From NCBI RefSeq assembly GCF_039543645.1, contig NZ_BAABKD010000011.1, positions 124,001 through 188,000 of the forward strand: a stretch of DNA of 64,000 bases, in the 5' to 3' direction. Under the pieces are notes generated by a model. The model was not told the DNA's origin. It did not search any database and saw nothing but the letters and a program-made list of their open reading frames with translations. The DNA comes from Paenalcaligenes hermetiae. Lineage in GTDB: Bacteria; Pseudomonadota; Gammaproteobacteria; Burkholderiales; Burkholderiaceae_B. This document shows, in pieces, positions 1 through 8,528 of this stretch. Position numbers and translations under genes: made by a program. Every line of letters begins with the position of its first letter. The first letter of the stretch is position 1.

Positions 1-1
1 G

Positions 2-1249
2 CAAGCCGGTCCAATTGATGATCAAAAAATTAATGTGCCAGAGCCCCATCAGGTTTCTATGCGGCTGGCGCGCTGCCGCCGTGTTTTGGGTATTCCCGTC
101 ACCGAAGAAGAAGTAACCCAGATTTTTACACGTTTGGGATTTGAGTTTACGGTGGCAGATCAAGTGTTTACGGTAACGTCGCCTTCGTACCGATTTGATT
201 TGCGTATCGAAGAGGATCTGATCGAAGAGGTTGCACGCATTTATGGCTTTGAGCGTATTCCCGATCAAGCGCCTGTTGCTGCTGCAAATATTGTGGTTGA
301 AACAGAAACCCATAAAGGACCTCATCGTCTCCGTGCGCAGATTGCTGCTTTAGATTACCAAGAGGTCATTAATTTTTCCTTTGTCGAAGAGGCATGGGAA
401 AAGCAATATGCTGGCAATGAAGACCCGATTCGCTTGCTGAATCCGATAGCGAGCCAATTGGCGGTGATGCGTTCATCCTTATTGGGTGGGCTGTTAGCTA
501 ATATTGAGCATAATGCACGTCATCGTCAATCGCGTGTACGGGTTTTTGAGCTAGGCAAAGTCTTTATGCGTGATGCTTCGGTTAAAGACGGGGATTTGAC
601 CGTGGCGGGGGTACATCAGCCCATGCGTTTAGCTGCTGCCGCTTGGGGGCCTGTGTATCCAGAACAGTGGGGGACAAAAACACGCCAGGTGGACTTTTTT
701 GATGTGAAGTCCGATATAGAGAACCTGTTTGGTGTGCGTGCCGCGCAGTTGCGTTTTGTGGCCGCTGAGCACCCAGCGTTACACCCTGGTCGTAGTGCGC
801 GTATTGAACTAGATGAGCGCGTTGTGGGTTGGTTAGGGGAATTACACCCCTTATGGTTGCAACAGCTTGATATTCAAACAGCCCCTGTGCTATTTGAGCT
901 CGATGCAGAGGTACTGATGAATGTGCCGATGCCTGCTCCGCAACGGCAGTCCCGTCAGCCTGTCGTGCAGCGCGACTTGGCTTTTTGGCTAAGTACGACA
1001 GTCAGCTATCAAGATATTGTGGATACGCTGCAGCGTACCATTGCCGCGGATACCGAATTAACCATTGTGAAACAGTTCCGTTTGTTCGATGTATGGAAAG
1101 CCGATGCACAAGCCGCTGAACAAAGTCTGGCAATGCGTTTCTGGCTACAAGATAGTGAGAGCACCTTAGAGGACGAACGGGTAGAGAAAGCGATGCATAA
1201 ACTGCTGGTTGCTCTTGAGCAGGCGCATCAAATTCGTCAACGGGCTTAA
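2..1249 (+). CDS. pheT: Phenylalanine-tRNA ligase beta subunit, 3' part
   Basis: The reading frame is open from the window edge, so the gene starts upstream; about 415 C-terminal residues of a protein usually near 800 are present. It is the beta subunit of the cytoplasmic PheRS heterotetramer, which charges tRNA-Phe. Visible are a B5 domain (around VSMRLARCRRVLGI to the conserved EEVARIYGF), the catalytic-like core (NFSFVEE, RLLNPIASQLAVMRSSLL, VFELGKVF), and a C-terminal FDX-ACB anticodon-binding domain starting near SRQPVVQRDLAFW. ihfA follows 6 bases after the stop, the usual pheT-ihfA order in proteobacteria. Confidence 0.97.
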   Translation, partial: QAGPIDDQKINVPEPHQVSMRLARCRRVLGIPVTEEEVTQIFTRLGFEFTVADQVFTVTSPSYRFDLRIEEDLIEEVARIYGFERIPDQAPVAAANIVVETETHKGPHRLRAQIAALDYQEVINFSFVEEAWEKQYAGNEDPIRLLNPIASQLAVMRSSLLGGLLANIEHNARHRQSRVRVFELGKVFMRDASVKDGDLTVAGVHQPMRLAAAAWGPVYPEQWGTKTRQVDFFDVKSDIENLFGVRAAQLRFVAAEHPALHPGRSARIELDERVVGWLGELHPLWLQQLDIQTAPVLFELDAEVLMNVPMPAPQRQSRQPVVQRDLAFWLSTTVSYQDIVDTLQRTIAADTELTIVKQFRLFDVWKADAQAAEQSLAMRFWLQDSESTLEDERVEKAMHKLLVALEQAHQIRQRA

Positions 1250-1255
1250 TGTGTC

Positions 1256-1567
1256 ATGATGATGAAAATAGATAAAACGTTGACCAAAGCGGAGTTAACC
1301 GATTTTATTTTTGAACAAGTCGGCCTCAATAAGCGTGAAGCCAAAGAGCTAGTGGATGCATTTTTTGCAGAAATTAGCGCGGCGCTAGAGCGGGGAGAGG
1401 AAGTCAAGCTATCCGGTTTTGGTAACTTTCAGGTACGAGATAAATCTTCTCGTCCTGGGCGTAACCCAAAAACCGGGGAGCCGATTCCCATTTCTGCGCG
1501 TCGGGTGGTGACTTTCCATGCCAGTCAAAAACTGAAGTCAGCGGTAGAAAATACCGGCCTTGAGTAA
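1256..1567 (+). CDS. ihfA: Integration host factor subunit alpha
   Basis: This 103-residue HU/IHF-fold protein pairs with IhfB to bend DNA at specific sites in replication, recombination and sigma-54 transcription. The family signature GFGNFQVRDKSSRPGRNPKTG lies near residues 53-73, and the length is normal. Three consecutive ATG codons (1256, 1259, 1262) make the exact start uncertain; there is no clear Shine-Dalgarno, and translation may be coupled to pheT just upstream. Gene order pheT-ihfA-merR is the standard betaproteobacterial arrangement. Confidence 0.96.
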   Translation: MMMKIDKTLTKAELTDFIFEQVGLNKREAKELVDAFFAEISAALERGEEVKLSGFGNFQVRDKSSRPGRNPKTGEPIPISARRVVTFHASQKLKSAVENTGLE

Positions 1568-1624
1568 AGGTTATGGATTGAGCACAAAATGCGCTTATAC
1601 TAATAAGCACAAAGGATCAACGAA

Positions 1625-2005
1625 ATGAATGCTATGGAAAATCAAAACCTACCACCCATTCCGGCAAAACGCTACTTTACCATTGGCGAGGTCAGCGAGC
1701 TGTGTGATGTTAAGCCCCATGTGTTGCGTTACTGGGAGCAAGAGTTCACCCAGTTACGCCCCATGAAGCGCCGTGGTAATCGCCGTTATTATCAGCACCA
1801 CGAGGTCTTGCTGATCCGTCGTATCCGCCACTTGCTCTACGAAGAGGGGTTCACGATTGGTGGAGCGCGTAATCGCCTAGGGGGCACAGGTGCTATTGAG
1901 CCAGATGCCGCTGCAGCGGTGCGTTTATCGGGTGCAGAGCTTCAAAGCATCCGTCAGGATTTACTAGCAGTAAGAAATATTTTAGATAAAGCCTTGGCGC
2001 AATAG
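1625..2005 (+). CDS. MerR-family transcriptional regulator
   Basis: A 126-residue DNA-binding protein with an N-terminal MerR helix-turn-helix: YFTIGEVSELCDVKPHVLRYWE (residues about 17-38) followed by the wing RRGNRRYYQHHEV. The C-terminal part is a short dimerisation helix with no cysteine or aromatic effector site, so no ligand can be assigned. AAAGGA lies just upstream of the chosen ATG. It ends the pheT-ihfA transcription unit and is followed by an intrinsic terminator. This small regulator after ihfA is common in Burkholderiales, but its targets are not known to me. Confidence 0.9.
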   Translation: MNAMENQNLPPIPAKRYFTIGEVSELCDVKPHVLRYWEQEFTQLRPMKRRGNRRYYQHHEVLLIRRIRHLLYEEGFTIGGARNRLGGTGAIEPDAAAAVRLSGAELQSIRQDLLAVRNILDKALAQ

Positions 2006-2023
2006 CCCTTAGGCTGCTTCAAC

Positions 2024-2049
2024 AAGTCCGGCATCGTCCGGACTTTTTT
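2024..2049 (+). terminator. Intrinsic terminator after the merR gene
   Basis: Perfect 8-bp stem (2024-2031 with 2038-2045), 6-base loop, then a run of six T (2044-2049). It ends only three bases before the ATG of the next gene. Confidence 0.85.
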
Positions 2050-2052
2050 ACT

Positions 2053-2865
2053 ATGGAATACGATTACTTACGTGAGCATGCATTGCATGCTTTATTGATC
2101 AGTGACCCTAAAACTAAAGCAAATTACATTAAACAGCTGCACCAGCAGGGACCATGGCAGGTAGGGGCAGATTTAGCGATTCAAGAACCAAGTCAGGGGG
2201 TACCTGGCCGCCCACAAAAGCCGGACATTGTGCCCCCGCAGCAGGTGAAACAGCGCTCACTGAATACCCCAGAGGGCCGCGCTACGCTTTTACATGCTTT
2301 AGCCCATATTGAGTTTAATGCCATTAATTTGGCTTTAGACATTATTTGGCGTTATGCCGATATGCCTGATGCTTTTTATGGGGATTGGTTATGCGTGGCT
2401 TACGAAGAAGTACTGCATTTTGAGTTGTTAAATCAACGCTTAAAGACCATGGGGTATGTCTATGGTGACTTTCCGGCGCACGATGGCTTATGGGATATGG
2501 CGGAGCGAACCAAGCATGACTTGGTAGCACGCCTTGCTTTGGTACCACGTACCTTAGAGGCCAGAGGGCTAGATGCCTGTCCGGTGGTTAGAGCGAAGCT
2601 TGCACAAGCGGGCGACGAGGATTCGGCTGCGATTTTGGATATTATTTTGCGTGATGAAGTAGGTCATGTGGCCTTGGGCAATAAATGGTATCACTGGATA
2701 TGTTTACAAAAAGACCTGGATGCGGTGTTGTTATATCCGGATTTAGCGGAGCAATACCGAGCGCCCCGCTTACGTGGTCCTTTTAATTTGCCCGCGCGTC
2801 GTGCCGCAGGTTTTCAGCCCGAAGAGCTCGATTACCTAGAAAAACAAGCCCAGCTTAAAAATTAA
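2053..2865 (+). CDS. DUF455 ferritin-like diiron protein
   Basis: A 270-residue protein of the DUF455 ferritin-like family. Metal ligand motifs are visible: HIEFNAINLALD (first Glu), YEEVLHFELL (ExxH) and RDEVGHVALGNKWY (ExxH), the pattern of a four-helix-bundle diiron site. The reaction is not established; relatives are loosely compared with tRNA hydroxylase MiaE. The ATG at 2053 begins three bases after the T-run of the upstream terminator and has no Shine-Dalgarno. No ATG, GTG or TTG exists in frame in the preceding intergenic sequence, and the N-terminus looks normal for the family, so the start is kept. It converges on the next gene, overlapping by 4 bases. Confidence 0.9.
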   Translation: MEYDYLREHALHALLISDPKTKANYIKQLHQQGPWQVGADLAIQEPSQGVPGRPQKPDIVPPQQVKQRSLNTPEGRATLLHALAHIEFNAINLALDIIWRYADMPDAFYGDWLCVAYEEVLHFELLNQRLKTMGYVYGDFPAHDGLWDMAERTKHDLVARLALVPRTLEARGLDACPVVRAKLAQAGDEDSAAILDIILRDEVGHVALGNKWYHWICLQKDLDAVLLYPDLAEQYRAPRLRGPFNLPARRAAGFQPEELDYLEKQAQLKN

Positions 2866-4364
2866 GTGGTGGGCGCTTCCTGAACGGGGGCTTGGTATTC
2901 ACCAAAATTAACCACTCTTCCGATAAACAACACAGCGCTAGAGGGTTCAGCCGAGCCCTCTTTGGGCTCTATCGTCATTTCAAAGATTTGCCCCACATGT
3001 ACTTGACCAATAATTTCTGCTGGAATAGTGACGGGTTGATTCGGGTTGATTAAACCCAATGAGCGAATTTCTGTGCTGCTGGGTTCTTGGGTCCACAATT
3101 GTACAGACTGATCCGGGTGGAGATCGGTGCGGACTTGAGGGGCAAGCAAAACATGACCTTCGGGATCAACGCTAAGCACCCAGCCCGGGGTAGAGGTCTG
3201 CCCTGGGGCTTGAAGCACGGCTCCGGCGCGTGGGCTCATCTGTACCATTTGGACGGTGGGGCTTTTTGGGGTAAGTAACCAAGCAAGCGCAGCAAGGAGG
3301 ACGAGAAAAGCAACAATAAGCCAGATATAGTGTGGCCTCCAAGTAAAACGCGCTCTTTTTGTTTGATCAGGAGAGGGGGCTGCTGGCGTTGATGGAATAG
3401 AAGTATCCGTAGCCAAAGGCTGCGCTGTAGCCTGAGTTTTATCTGGCTGGTCGCTATTTGTAGAAGCAGGAGGGGTAGAGCTGCTGGGCGCAGAAGGGGT
3501 GGCTTTGACGGTGGTGGGGGTATCAAAGCGTGTGGTGGCCGGCTTTTGTAAAATGGCCTGTAGGCTTGCGCTTGGCTGTTGAGGGCGGGGGACAGGAGCC
3601 TTAACGGGGGTAGGCGTGCTGATTGGCAGCCCAAGCTCTTGAAAGAGACGTTGTTGTATACGAGGGTTGGGCTCAATAGGGGTAAGACAGGCGGTTAACG
3701 CACAGAAAATGCCTTCCCACTGAATGAGGTCTTTAGCGGCATTAGAATCAGCACTAAGAAGTTGTTGAGCAGGTAGAGCGGCGTGTGCATCCCGTAATAA
3801 ACCAAGGCAATATATTCCCAAAAGTGCCACTTCGTCATTGATGGGACGGTGCCAACCTGAATAATGCGGCGCCAAGGCCAATAGCGCGTCGTGAATTTGT
3901 TTTTGAGTGTGGCTAATGCTGCTATGGCATTCCTTAGCGATTTCAGCAAAGCTATAACCATGTAGATAGGCTAGGCCTATCATTTTGCGTGATTTTTCAT
4001 CCAGGTACTGAAAAGGCAGCAAGTCCTTAGGGGCTTGCGCAGGAATAAAGAGGCTGTTTTTGACCTTTATAAAAGGGCTTAGTGTTGGGCTTTGTTTAAG
4101 ACGTTGCTGCGCCCGAAAGCGTAAAATACTGTACATCCACGCTTTAGCTGAACCCATGTCAGGTGCATAGGCATTAGCATGCCGCCAAATAAGGGCAAAA
4201 CTTTCTCGAGTTAATTCTTCGGCGTCAGTGGTGCGTTGTAAAAGACTTGTGCCTAATGCTAAAAAAGCCGGGGCTTCTTTTTCATAGAGTTGCTCGAGTG
4301 CTGCACTTTTTTCTTGTGCACATTGTGCTAATAAGGTCTGATAGGATACAGATTGCTCAGCCAT
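2862..4364 (-). CDS. Fused ECF-type sigma factor and RskA-like anti-sigma protein
   Basis: One uninterrupted 500-residue frame contains two functions normally on separate genes. Residues about 20-90 match ECF sigma region 2 (TDAEELTRESFALIWRHAN, GSAKAWMYSILRFRAQ). Residues about 118-165 match region 4 with its helix-turn-helix (GYSFAEIAKECHSSISHTQ). Residues about 177-245 look like the anti-sigma-K N-terminal domain (LLGIYCLGLL, then the PNPRIQQRLF motif). A Pro/Ser/Thr/Ala-rich linker (250-335), one membrane helix (about 346-365) and a periplasmic RskA C-domain (395-488, with LWTQEPS, SLGLI, EPKEGSAEPSSAVLFIG) follow. Family knowledge predicts the anti-sigma part restrains the sigma part at the membrane. 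It diverges from the suf operon. Confidence 0.85.
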   Translation of the reverse strand: MAEQSVSYQTLLAQCAQEKSAALEQLYEKEAPAFLALGTSLLQRTTDAEELTRESFALIWRHANAYAPDMGSAKAWMYSILRFRAQQRLKQSPTLSPFIKVKNSLFIPAQAPKDLLPFQYLDEKSRKMIGLAYLHGYSFAEIAKECHSSISHTQKQIHDALLALAPHYSGWHRPINDEVALLGIYCLGLLRDAHAALPAQQLLSADSNAAKDLIQWEGIFCALTACLTPIEPNPRIQQRLFQELGLPISTPTPVKAPVPRPQQPSASLQAILQKPATTRFDTPTTVKATPSAPSSSTPPASTNSDQPDKTQATAQPLATDTSIPSTPAAPSPDQTKRARFTWRPHYIWLIVAFLVLLAALAWLLTPKSPTVQMVQMSPRAGAVLQAPGQTSTPGWVLSVDPEGHVLLAPQVRTDLHPDQSVQLWTQEPSSTEIRSLGLINPNQPVTIPAEIIGQVHVGQIFEMTIEPKEGSAEPSSAVLFIGRVVNFGEYQAPVQEAPTT

Positions 4365-4447
4365 AAGCTCGCCAAAAGAGGTTAAACAAAAAAACTATTG
4401 TATGGGCGAGCGCCCGTTTGATGCAGTAACAGAATGCAGCATTCTAT

Positions 4448-4480
4448 TTGACGTATATAGTACCAAAGCGGTACTATATA
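4448..4480 (+). promoter_or_regulatory. suf promoter with perfect palindromic operator
   Basis: An 11-bp perfect inverted repeat (4454-4464 and 4470-4480, spacer AAAGC) lies 28 bases before the start of the Rrf2 regulator gene. A -35-like TTGACG (4448-4453) and a -10-like TACTAT (4472-4477) with 18-base spacing place the palindrome inside the promoter. Rrf2 regulators such as IscR bind sites of similar size and symmetry, so autoregulation by the first gene product is the likely reading. Confidence 0.7.
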
Positions 4481-4508
4481 GGTATAGTTAGTAAAAACCG
4501 AGACGAAT

Positions 4509-4997
4509 ATGCTGCGAATTAGCAAAATCATCGATTATGGCACCTTGGTGCTGACCCACATGGGCAACGAGCCAGACCGAGTTTTTAGTGCTTCGGAGCT
4601 TGCCACTGTGTTGGGTTTGGGCCAACCTACCGTAAGCAAAGTATTAAAGTTACTTTGCCAAGACGAGCTGGTCGTAAGCACACGTGGCGCGCGCGGTGGC
4701 TATGCCCTAGCCAGACCGGCGGATCAAATAAACATCGCTCAAATTATTGATGCCTTGGATGATCAGCCCTTTGGTTTAACCGAGTGCGTTGCCCACCCCG
4801 GAGCCTGTTCGGTAGAACAAGATTGCCATCTACGTAGCAATTGGCAGCGTATCAATGATATTGTACGCCGAACGCTAGAAGATGTCAGCGTTGCTGACAT
4901 GCTTCGCCCTAATAACGAATACCCTTTGAAGCAATCCGACGGATTTGTGACTACATCAAGACGTCAGAACAGCACTTCCACAGCGGAGTTATCTTAA
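4509..4997 (+). CDS. Rrf2/IscR-like SUF operon regulator
   Basis: A 162-residue Rrf2-family winged-helix regulator. The DNA-binding part includes SASELATVLGLGQPTVSKVLKLL and the wing STRGARGGYALARP. Three cysteines, C93, C100 and C106, have spacing close to the IscR [2Fe-2S] ligands, so it probably senses Fe-S status. This matches the family of SUF-system regulators found in front of suf operons in proteobacteria. Its stop overlaps the sufB start by one base (TAATG), so it is the first gene of the operon and presumably represses it when Fe-S clusters are sufficient. Confidence 0.92.
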   Translation: MLRISKIIDYGTLVLTHMGNEPDRVFSASELATVLGLGQPTVSKVLKLLCQDELVVSTRGARGGYALARPADQINIAQIIDALDDQPFGLTECVAHPGACSVEQDCHLRSNWQRINDIVRRTLEDVSVADMLRPNNEYPLKQSDGFVTTSRRQNSTSTAELS

Positions 4998-6445
4998 TGA
5001 GTACTGTTAATGAACACCTCGACACGTTCTTGGATCGTGACTATGAGGCTGGGTTTATTACCGAGATTGAATCGATTACGATTCCTAAAGGCCTAAGCGA
5101 AGACACCATTCGACGTATTTCGGCTATTAAACAAGAGCCTGAGTTTATGTTGGAGTGGCGTTTAGCCGCCTACCGCCAGTGGCTACAAATGAAAGAGCCA
5201 ACATGGTCGGTGGTGGAATACGAGCCTATCGATTTCCAAGACATCAGCTATTATTCAGCACCGAAAAGCAAAATGGATGGACCTAAAAGCTTGGATGAGG
5301 TCGACCCAGAGCTTTTGCGTACGTATGAAAAACTAGGCGTGCCCTTACACGAGCGTGCGCGGTTAGCCGGAGTGGCGGTGGATGCCGTTTTTGATTCGGT
5401 GTCAGTGGCGACCACTTTCCGTAAGCAACTCGAAGAGGTAGGCGTTATCTTCTGCTCCTTTTCAGAAGCCGTGCGGGAATACCCCGATCTGGTACAAAAA
5501 TACCTAGGTACGGTGGTGCCGCCCAGTGATAACTTTTATGCGGCCCTGAACTCCGCAGTGTTTTCGGATGGTTCTTTTGTTTATATCCCTAAAGGGGTCA
5601 AATGTCCGATGGAACTATCCACGTATTTCCGTATTAACTCACCGGATACAGGGCAGTTTGAGCGTACTTTGATTATTGCCGAGGAAGGCGCTTCGGTGAG
5701 TTACCTAGAGGGCTGTACGGCGCCCATGCGGGATGAAAACCAGCTGCATGCGGCCGTTGTCGAGTTAGTAGCGTTAGATGACGCCAAAATTAAATACTCT
5801 ACCGTACAAAACTGGTATCCCGGTGACAAGGATGGTAAGGGCGGGATTTATAACTTCGTGACCAAACGTGGTGAATGCCGTGGCGCTCGCTCTCATATCT
5901 CTTGGACGCAGGTGGAAACGGGTTCAGCCATTACATGGAAATACCCGAGTGTTGTCTTGCGTGGTGATGACTCGGTTGGCGAGTTTTACTCGGTCGCGTT
6001 AAGCAACCATCGTCAGCAAGCGGACACTGGAACCAAAATGATCCATATGGGGAAAAACACGACTAGCACCATTATCTCTAAAGGGATTTCTGCTGGTCGC
6101 GGGCTTAATACCTATCGAGGTTTAGTGCGCGTTAGTCCCAAAGCGGAAAACGCACGCAATTACACGCAATGTGATTCGCTGCTGATTGGTAAAGAATGCG
6201 CTGCTCATACTTTCCCTGTGGTCGAGGTACAAAACCCTACAGCCAGTGTGGAGCATGAAGCCACGGCCTCACGTATTGGGGAAGATCAGCTGTTTTATGC
6301 GATGCAGCGTGGTATCTCTGCCGAAGACGCCGTGTCCATGATTGTAAATGGCTTCTGTAAAGAAGTGATTAAAGAGTTACCTATGGAATTTGCCGTAGAG
6401 GCCCAAAACCTACTTGGCGTGAGCCTTGAGGGTAGTGTTGGTTAA
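4997..6445 (+). CDS. sufB: Fe-S scaffold complex protein SufB
   Basis: A 482-residue scaffold subunit of the SufBC2D complex, which assembles Fe-S clusters in the cytoplasm using sulfur from SufS. The C-terminal core is very conserved: ARNYTQCDSLLIG contains the cysteine that receives persulfide in E. coli SufB, followed by AHTFPVVEV, VEHEATASRIGEDQLFYAMQRGIS and the C-terminal IVNGFCKEV. Length is normal. It overlaps the regulator stop by one base and is followed by sufC after 13 bases. Confidence 0.98.
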   Translation: MSTVNEHLDTFLDRDYEAGFITEIESITIPKGLSEDTIRRISAIKQEPEFMLEWRLAAYRQWLQMKEPTWSVVEYEPIDFQDISYYSAPKSKMDGPKSLDEVDPELLRTYEKLGVPLHERARLAGVAVDAVFDSVSVATTFRKQLEEVGVIFCSFSEAVREYPDLVQKYLGTVVPPSDNFYAALNSAVFSDGSFVYIPKGVKCPMELSTYFRINSPDTGQFERTLIIAEEGASVSYLEGCTAPMRDENQLHAAVVELVALDDAKIKYSTVQNWYPGDKDGKGGIYNFVTKRGECRGARSHISWTQVETGSAITWKYPSVVLRGDDSVGEFYSVALSNHRQQADTGTKMIHMGKNTTSTIISKGISAGRGLNTYRGLVRVSPKAENARNYTQCDSLLIGKECAAHTFPVVEVQNPTASVEHEATASRIGEDQLFYAMQRGISAEDAVSMIVNGFCKEVIKELPMEFAVEAQNLLGVSLEGSVG

Positions 6446-6458
6446 GGACTGAATAAAC

Positions 6459-7232
6459 ATGTTGAAAATTAATGATTTACATGCCTCTGTTGAAGGCAAA
6501 CAAATTTTGCGCGGTTTAAACCTCGAGGTCAAACCCGGTGAGGTACATGCGATCATGGGGCCGAATGGCTCAGGTAAAAGCACGCTGTCTCAGGTGTTAG
6601 CAGGTCGTGAGGACTACACCATTGATTCTGGCTCAGTAGAGTGGCTAGGCCAAGATCTACTGGATATGTCCATCGAAGATCGCGCACGTTCGGGCTTGTT
6701 TTTAGCATTCCAATACCCCATCGAAATCCCAGGGGTATCCAATGCCTATTTTTTACGTACAGCTGTTAATGCCGTACGTCGTGAGCAAGGTCAGCCTGAA
6801 TTGGATGCTATTGACTTTCTAAAACTTGTCAAAGAGGAAATGAAAGTCGTAGGTATGCGCGAGGAATTCTTACATCGCTCTGTGAACGAAGGGTTCTCAG
6901 GGGGTGAGAAAAAGCGCAACGAAGTATTACAGATGAGCATGCTACAGCCTAAGCTAGCGATTTTAGACGAAACGGACTCAGGCTTAGATATTGACGCGTT
7001 GCGAGTTGTTTCCGAAGGGGTAAACCGCCTACGTTCGCCTGAGCGTTCTATGGTGGTGATTACACACTATCAGCGACTTCTCGATTACATTGTGCCGGAT
7101 GTGGTGCATGTGTTGTCGGGTGGCCGCATTGTACGCACTGGCGATGCCTCTTTAGCCAAAGAGCTCGAAGAGCGTGGCTATGGTTGGGTTTTAGAGCAGG
7201 CAGATGAGCAAGCCAAAGGAGCCGCGGTATGA
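6459..7232 (+). CDS. sufC: Fe-S assembly ATPase SufC
   Basis: A 257-residue ABC-type ATPase, cytoplasmic and without membrane partners, that drives conformational change in SufBC2D. Walker A GPNGSGKSTLSQVLAG lies near residues 34-49, the variant signature FSGGEKKRNEVLQM is typical of SufC, and Walker B LAILDETDSGLDIDAL follows. Its last codon overlaps the sufD start (ATGA, 4 bases), which implies coupled translation and fixed stoichiometry. Confidence 0.98.
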   Translation: MLKINDLHASVEGKQILRGLNLEVKPGEVHAIMGPNGSGKSTLSQVLAGREDYTIDSGSVEWLGQDLLDMSIEDRARSGLFLAFQYPIEIPGVSNAYFLRTAVNAVRREQGQPELDAIDFLKLVKEEMKVVGMREEFLHRSVNEGFSGGEKKRNEVLQMSMLQPKLAILDETDSGLDIDALRVVSEGVNRLRSPERSMVVITHYQRLLDYIVPDVVHVLSGGRIVRTGDASLAKELEERGYGWVLEQADEQAKGAAV

Positions 7233-8524
7233 CCTCCTTACCCACATGGGTAACCCCTTTCGTGGAGCAAGTCGAGGCACAATCGGCCACACCGGCCTGG
7301 TTGCAAACGGTGCGCCAACAGGGGTTAGCTCGTTTTGCGAATGAGGGTTGGCCTACCAGTCGCTTAGAGGCTTGGCGCCATACATCACTGGCTCTATTAG
7401 ATAGCAAGCAGTATCAGGTTGCCGAGGCTTTTGATGCTAAAGCGTTGGTGGATTCCTGTAAAAACAATGAACAAGCGTACTGGTTGGTTTTTGTGGATGG
7501 GCAGTTTGCCGCTGACTTATCCTCAACCGATATGCCTACTGGTGTGAGTCTACGTTCGGTAGCAGAGGTTTGCGCTAATGAGCCCACCGCACTCGAAACC
7601 ATTTATGGTCAAGCGGATGATGGCTTTAGCCCCGATGCTTTAAACCTGGGCTTAGCACAGGATGGGGCCTTTGTGCGTGTATCGCGCGCAGTTCAAGTCG
7701 AGAAGCCCATTCATCTGGTGTTTGTTTCCGGGCCGGGTAATTGTGTCGCTTTTACGCGTAACTTTATTGCGCTTGAAGCCGGTGCGCATGCGACCGTGGT
7801 CGAACATTACATCAGTGCCGATGATTTTTCTGGCTTAAGCAATGCGGTAACGCGTGTTTGGACCGACCGTGATGCGAATTTGGTGCATTTTAAGCTACAA
7901 ACCCAGAGCGAAAGTGCGGTGCACTTAGCTTCTATTGATGCCGAGCAAGAGCAAAACTCACACTATGAGTCGCATTCTTTTTCTTTTGGGGCGCAACTTG
8001 CACGGACGAACATCACCACACGCTTTAATGGTGAGCGTTGCCATACGTTACTAAACGGGCTGTATTACACCAATGAGCGTCGTCATGTGGATCATTACAC
8101 CCAGATTCATCATGCCGTTCCTAACTGCACGAGCCATGAATACTATCGTGGCATTATGGCTGATCGGGGGCGTGGTGTGTTTTCAGGGCGTATTGTGGTT
8201 CATAAGGGCGCGGACGGCACGGATGCAATCCAGCGTTCAGATAGCTTGCTGCTATCCAAAATGGCAAAAGCTGATAGCAAACCCGAGCTAGAAATCTACG
8301 CCGATGATGTGAAATGCGCGCATGGCGCCACGGTAGGTCAAATTGATGAAGACAGCTTATTTTATTTACGCTCACGTGGTTTAGATCGTGAAGACGCGTT
8401 TAATTTGCTGATTTATGCGTTTGCCGCCGAGGTACTCGAGCGTGTTCAGTCTGAAGCTTTACGTCAACGGGCTACGGCAGGGATCCAATCTCGATTACCT
8501 GGCGCAAGCCAACTAGGAGAGTAA
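7229..8524 (+). CDS. sufD: Fe-S scaffold complex protein SufD
   Basis: A 431-residue SufD, paralogue of SufB and third member of the scaffold complex, required for iron entry. The shared beta-helix C-terminal region shows ADDVKCAHGATVGQIDEDSLFYLRSRGL, including the conserved histidine that in E. coli SufD contributes to the SufB-SufD cluster site. The N-terminal helical region is divergent, as usual. It overlaps sufC by 4 bases, and sufS follows after 4 bases. Confidence 0.97.
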   Translation: MTSLPTWVTPFVEQVEAQSATPAWLQTVRQQGLARFANEGWPTSRLEAWRHTSLALLDSKQYQVAEAFDAKALVDSCKNNEQAYWLVFVDGQFAADLSSTDMPTGVSLRSVAEVCANEPTALETIYGQADDGFSPDALNLGLAQDGAFVRVSRAVQVEKPIHLVFVSGPGNCVAFTRNFIALEAGAHATVVEHYISADDFSGLSNAVTRVWTDRDANLVHFKLQTQSESAVHLASIDAEQEQNSHYESHSFSFGAQLARTNITTRFNGERCHTLLNGLYYTNERRHVDHYTQIHHAVPNCTSHEYYRGIMADRGRGVFSGRIVVHKGADGTDAIQRSDSLLLSKMAKADSKPELEIYADDVKCAHGATVGQIDEDSLFYLRSRGLDREDAFNLLIYAFAAEVLERVQSEALRQRATAGIQSRLPGASQLGE

Positions 8525-8528
8525 CACC

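Noticed and set aside
3236..3676. Long leucine-rich frame on the minus strand inside the sigma/anti-sigma gene
   Set aside because: It is another frame of the Pro/Ser/Thr-rich linker; low-complexity sequence keeps it open, and it has no start signal or recognisable domain.
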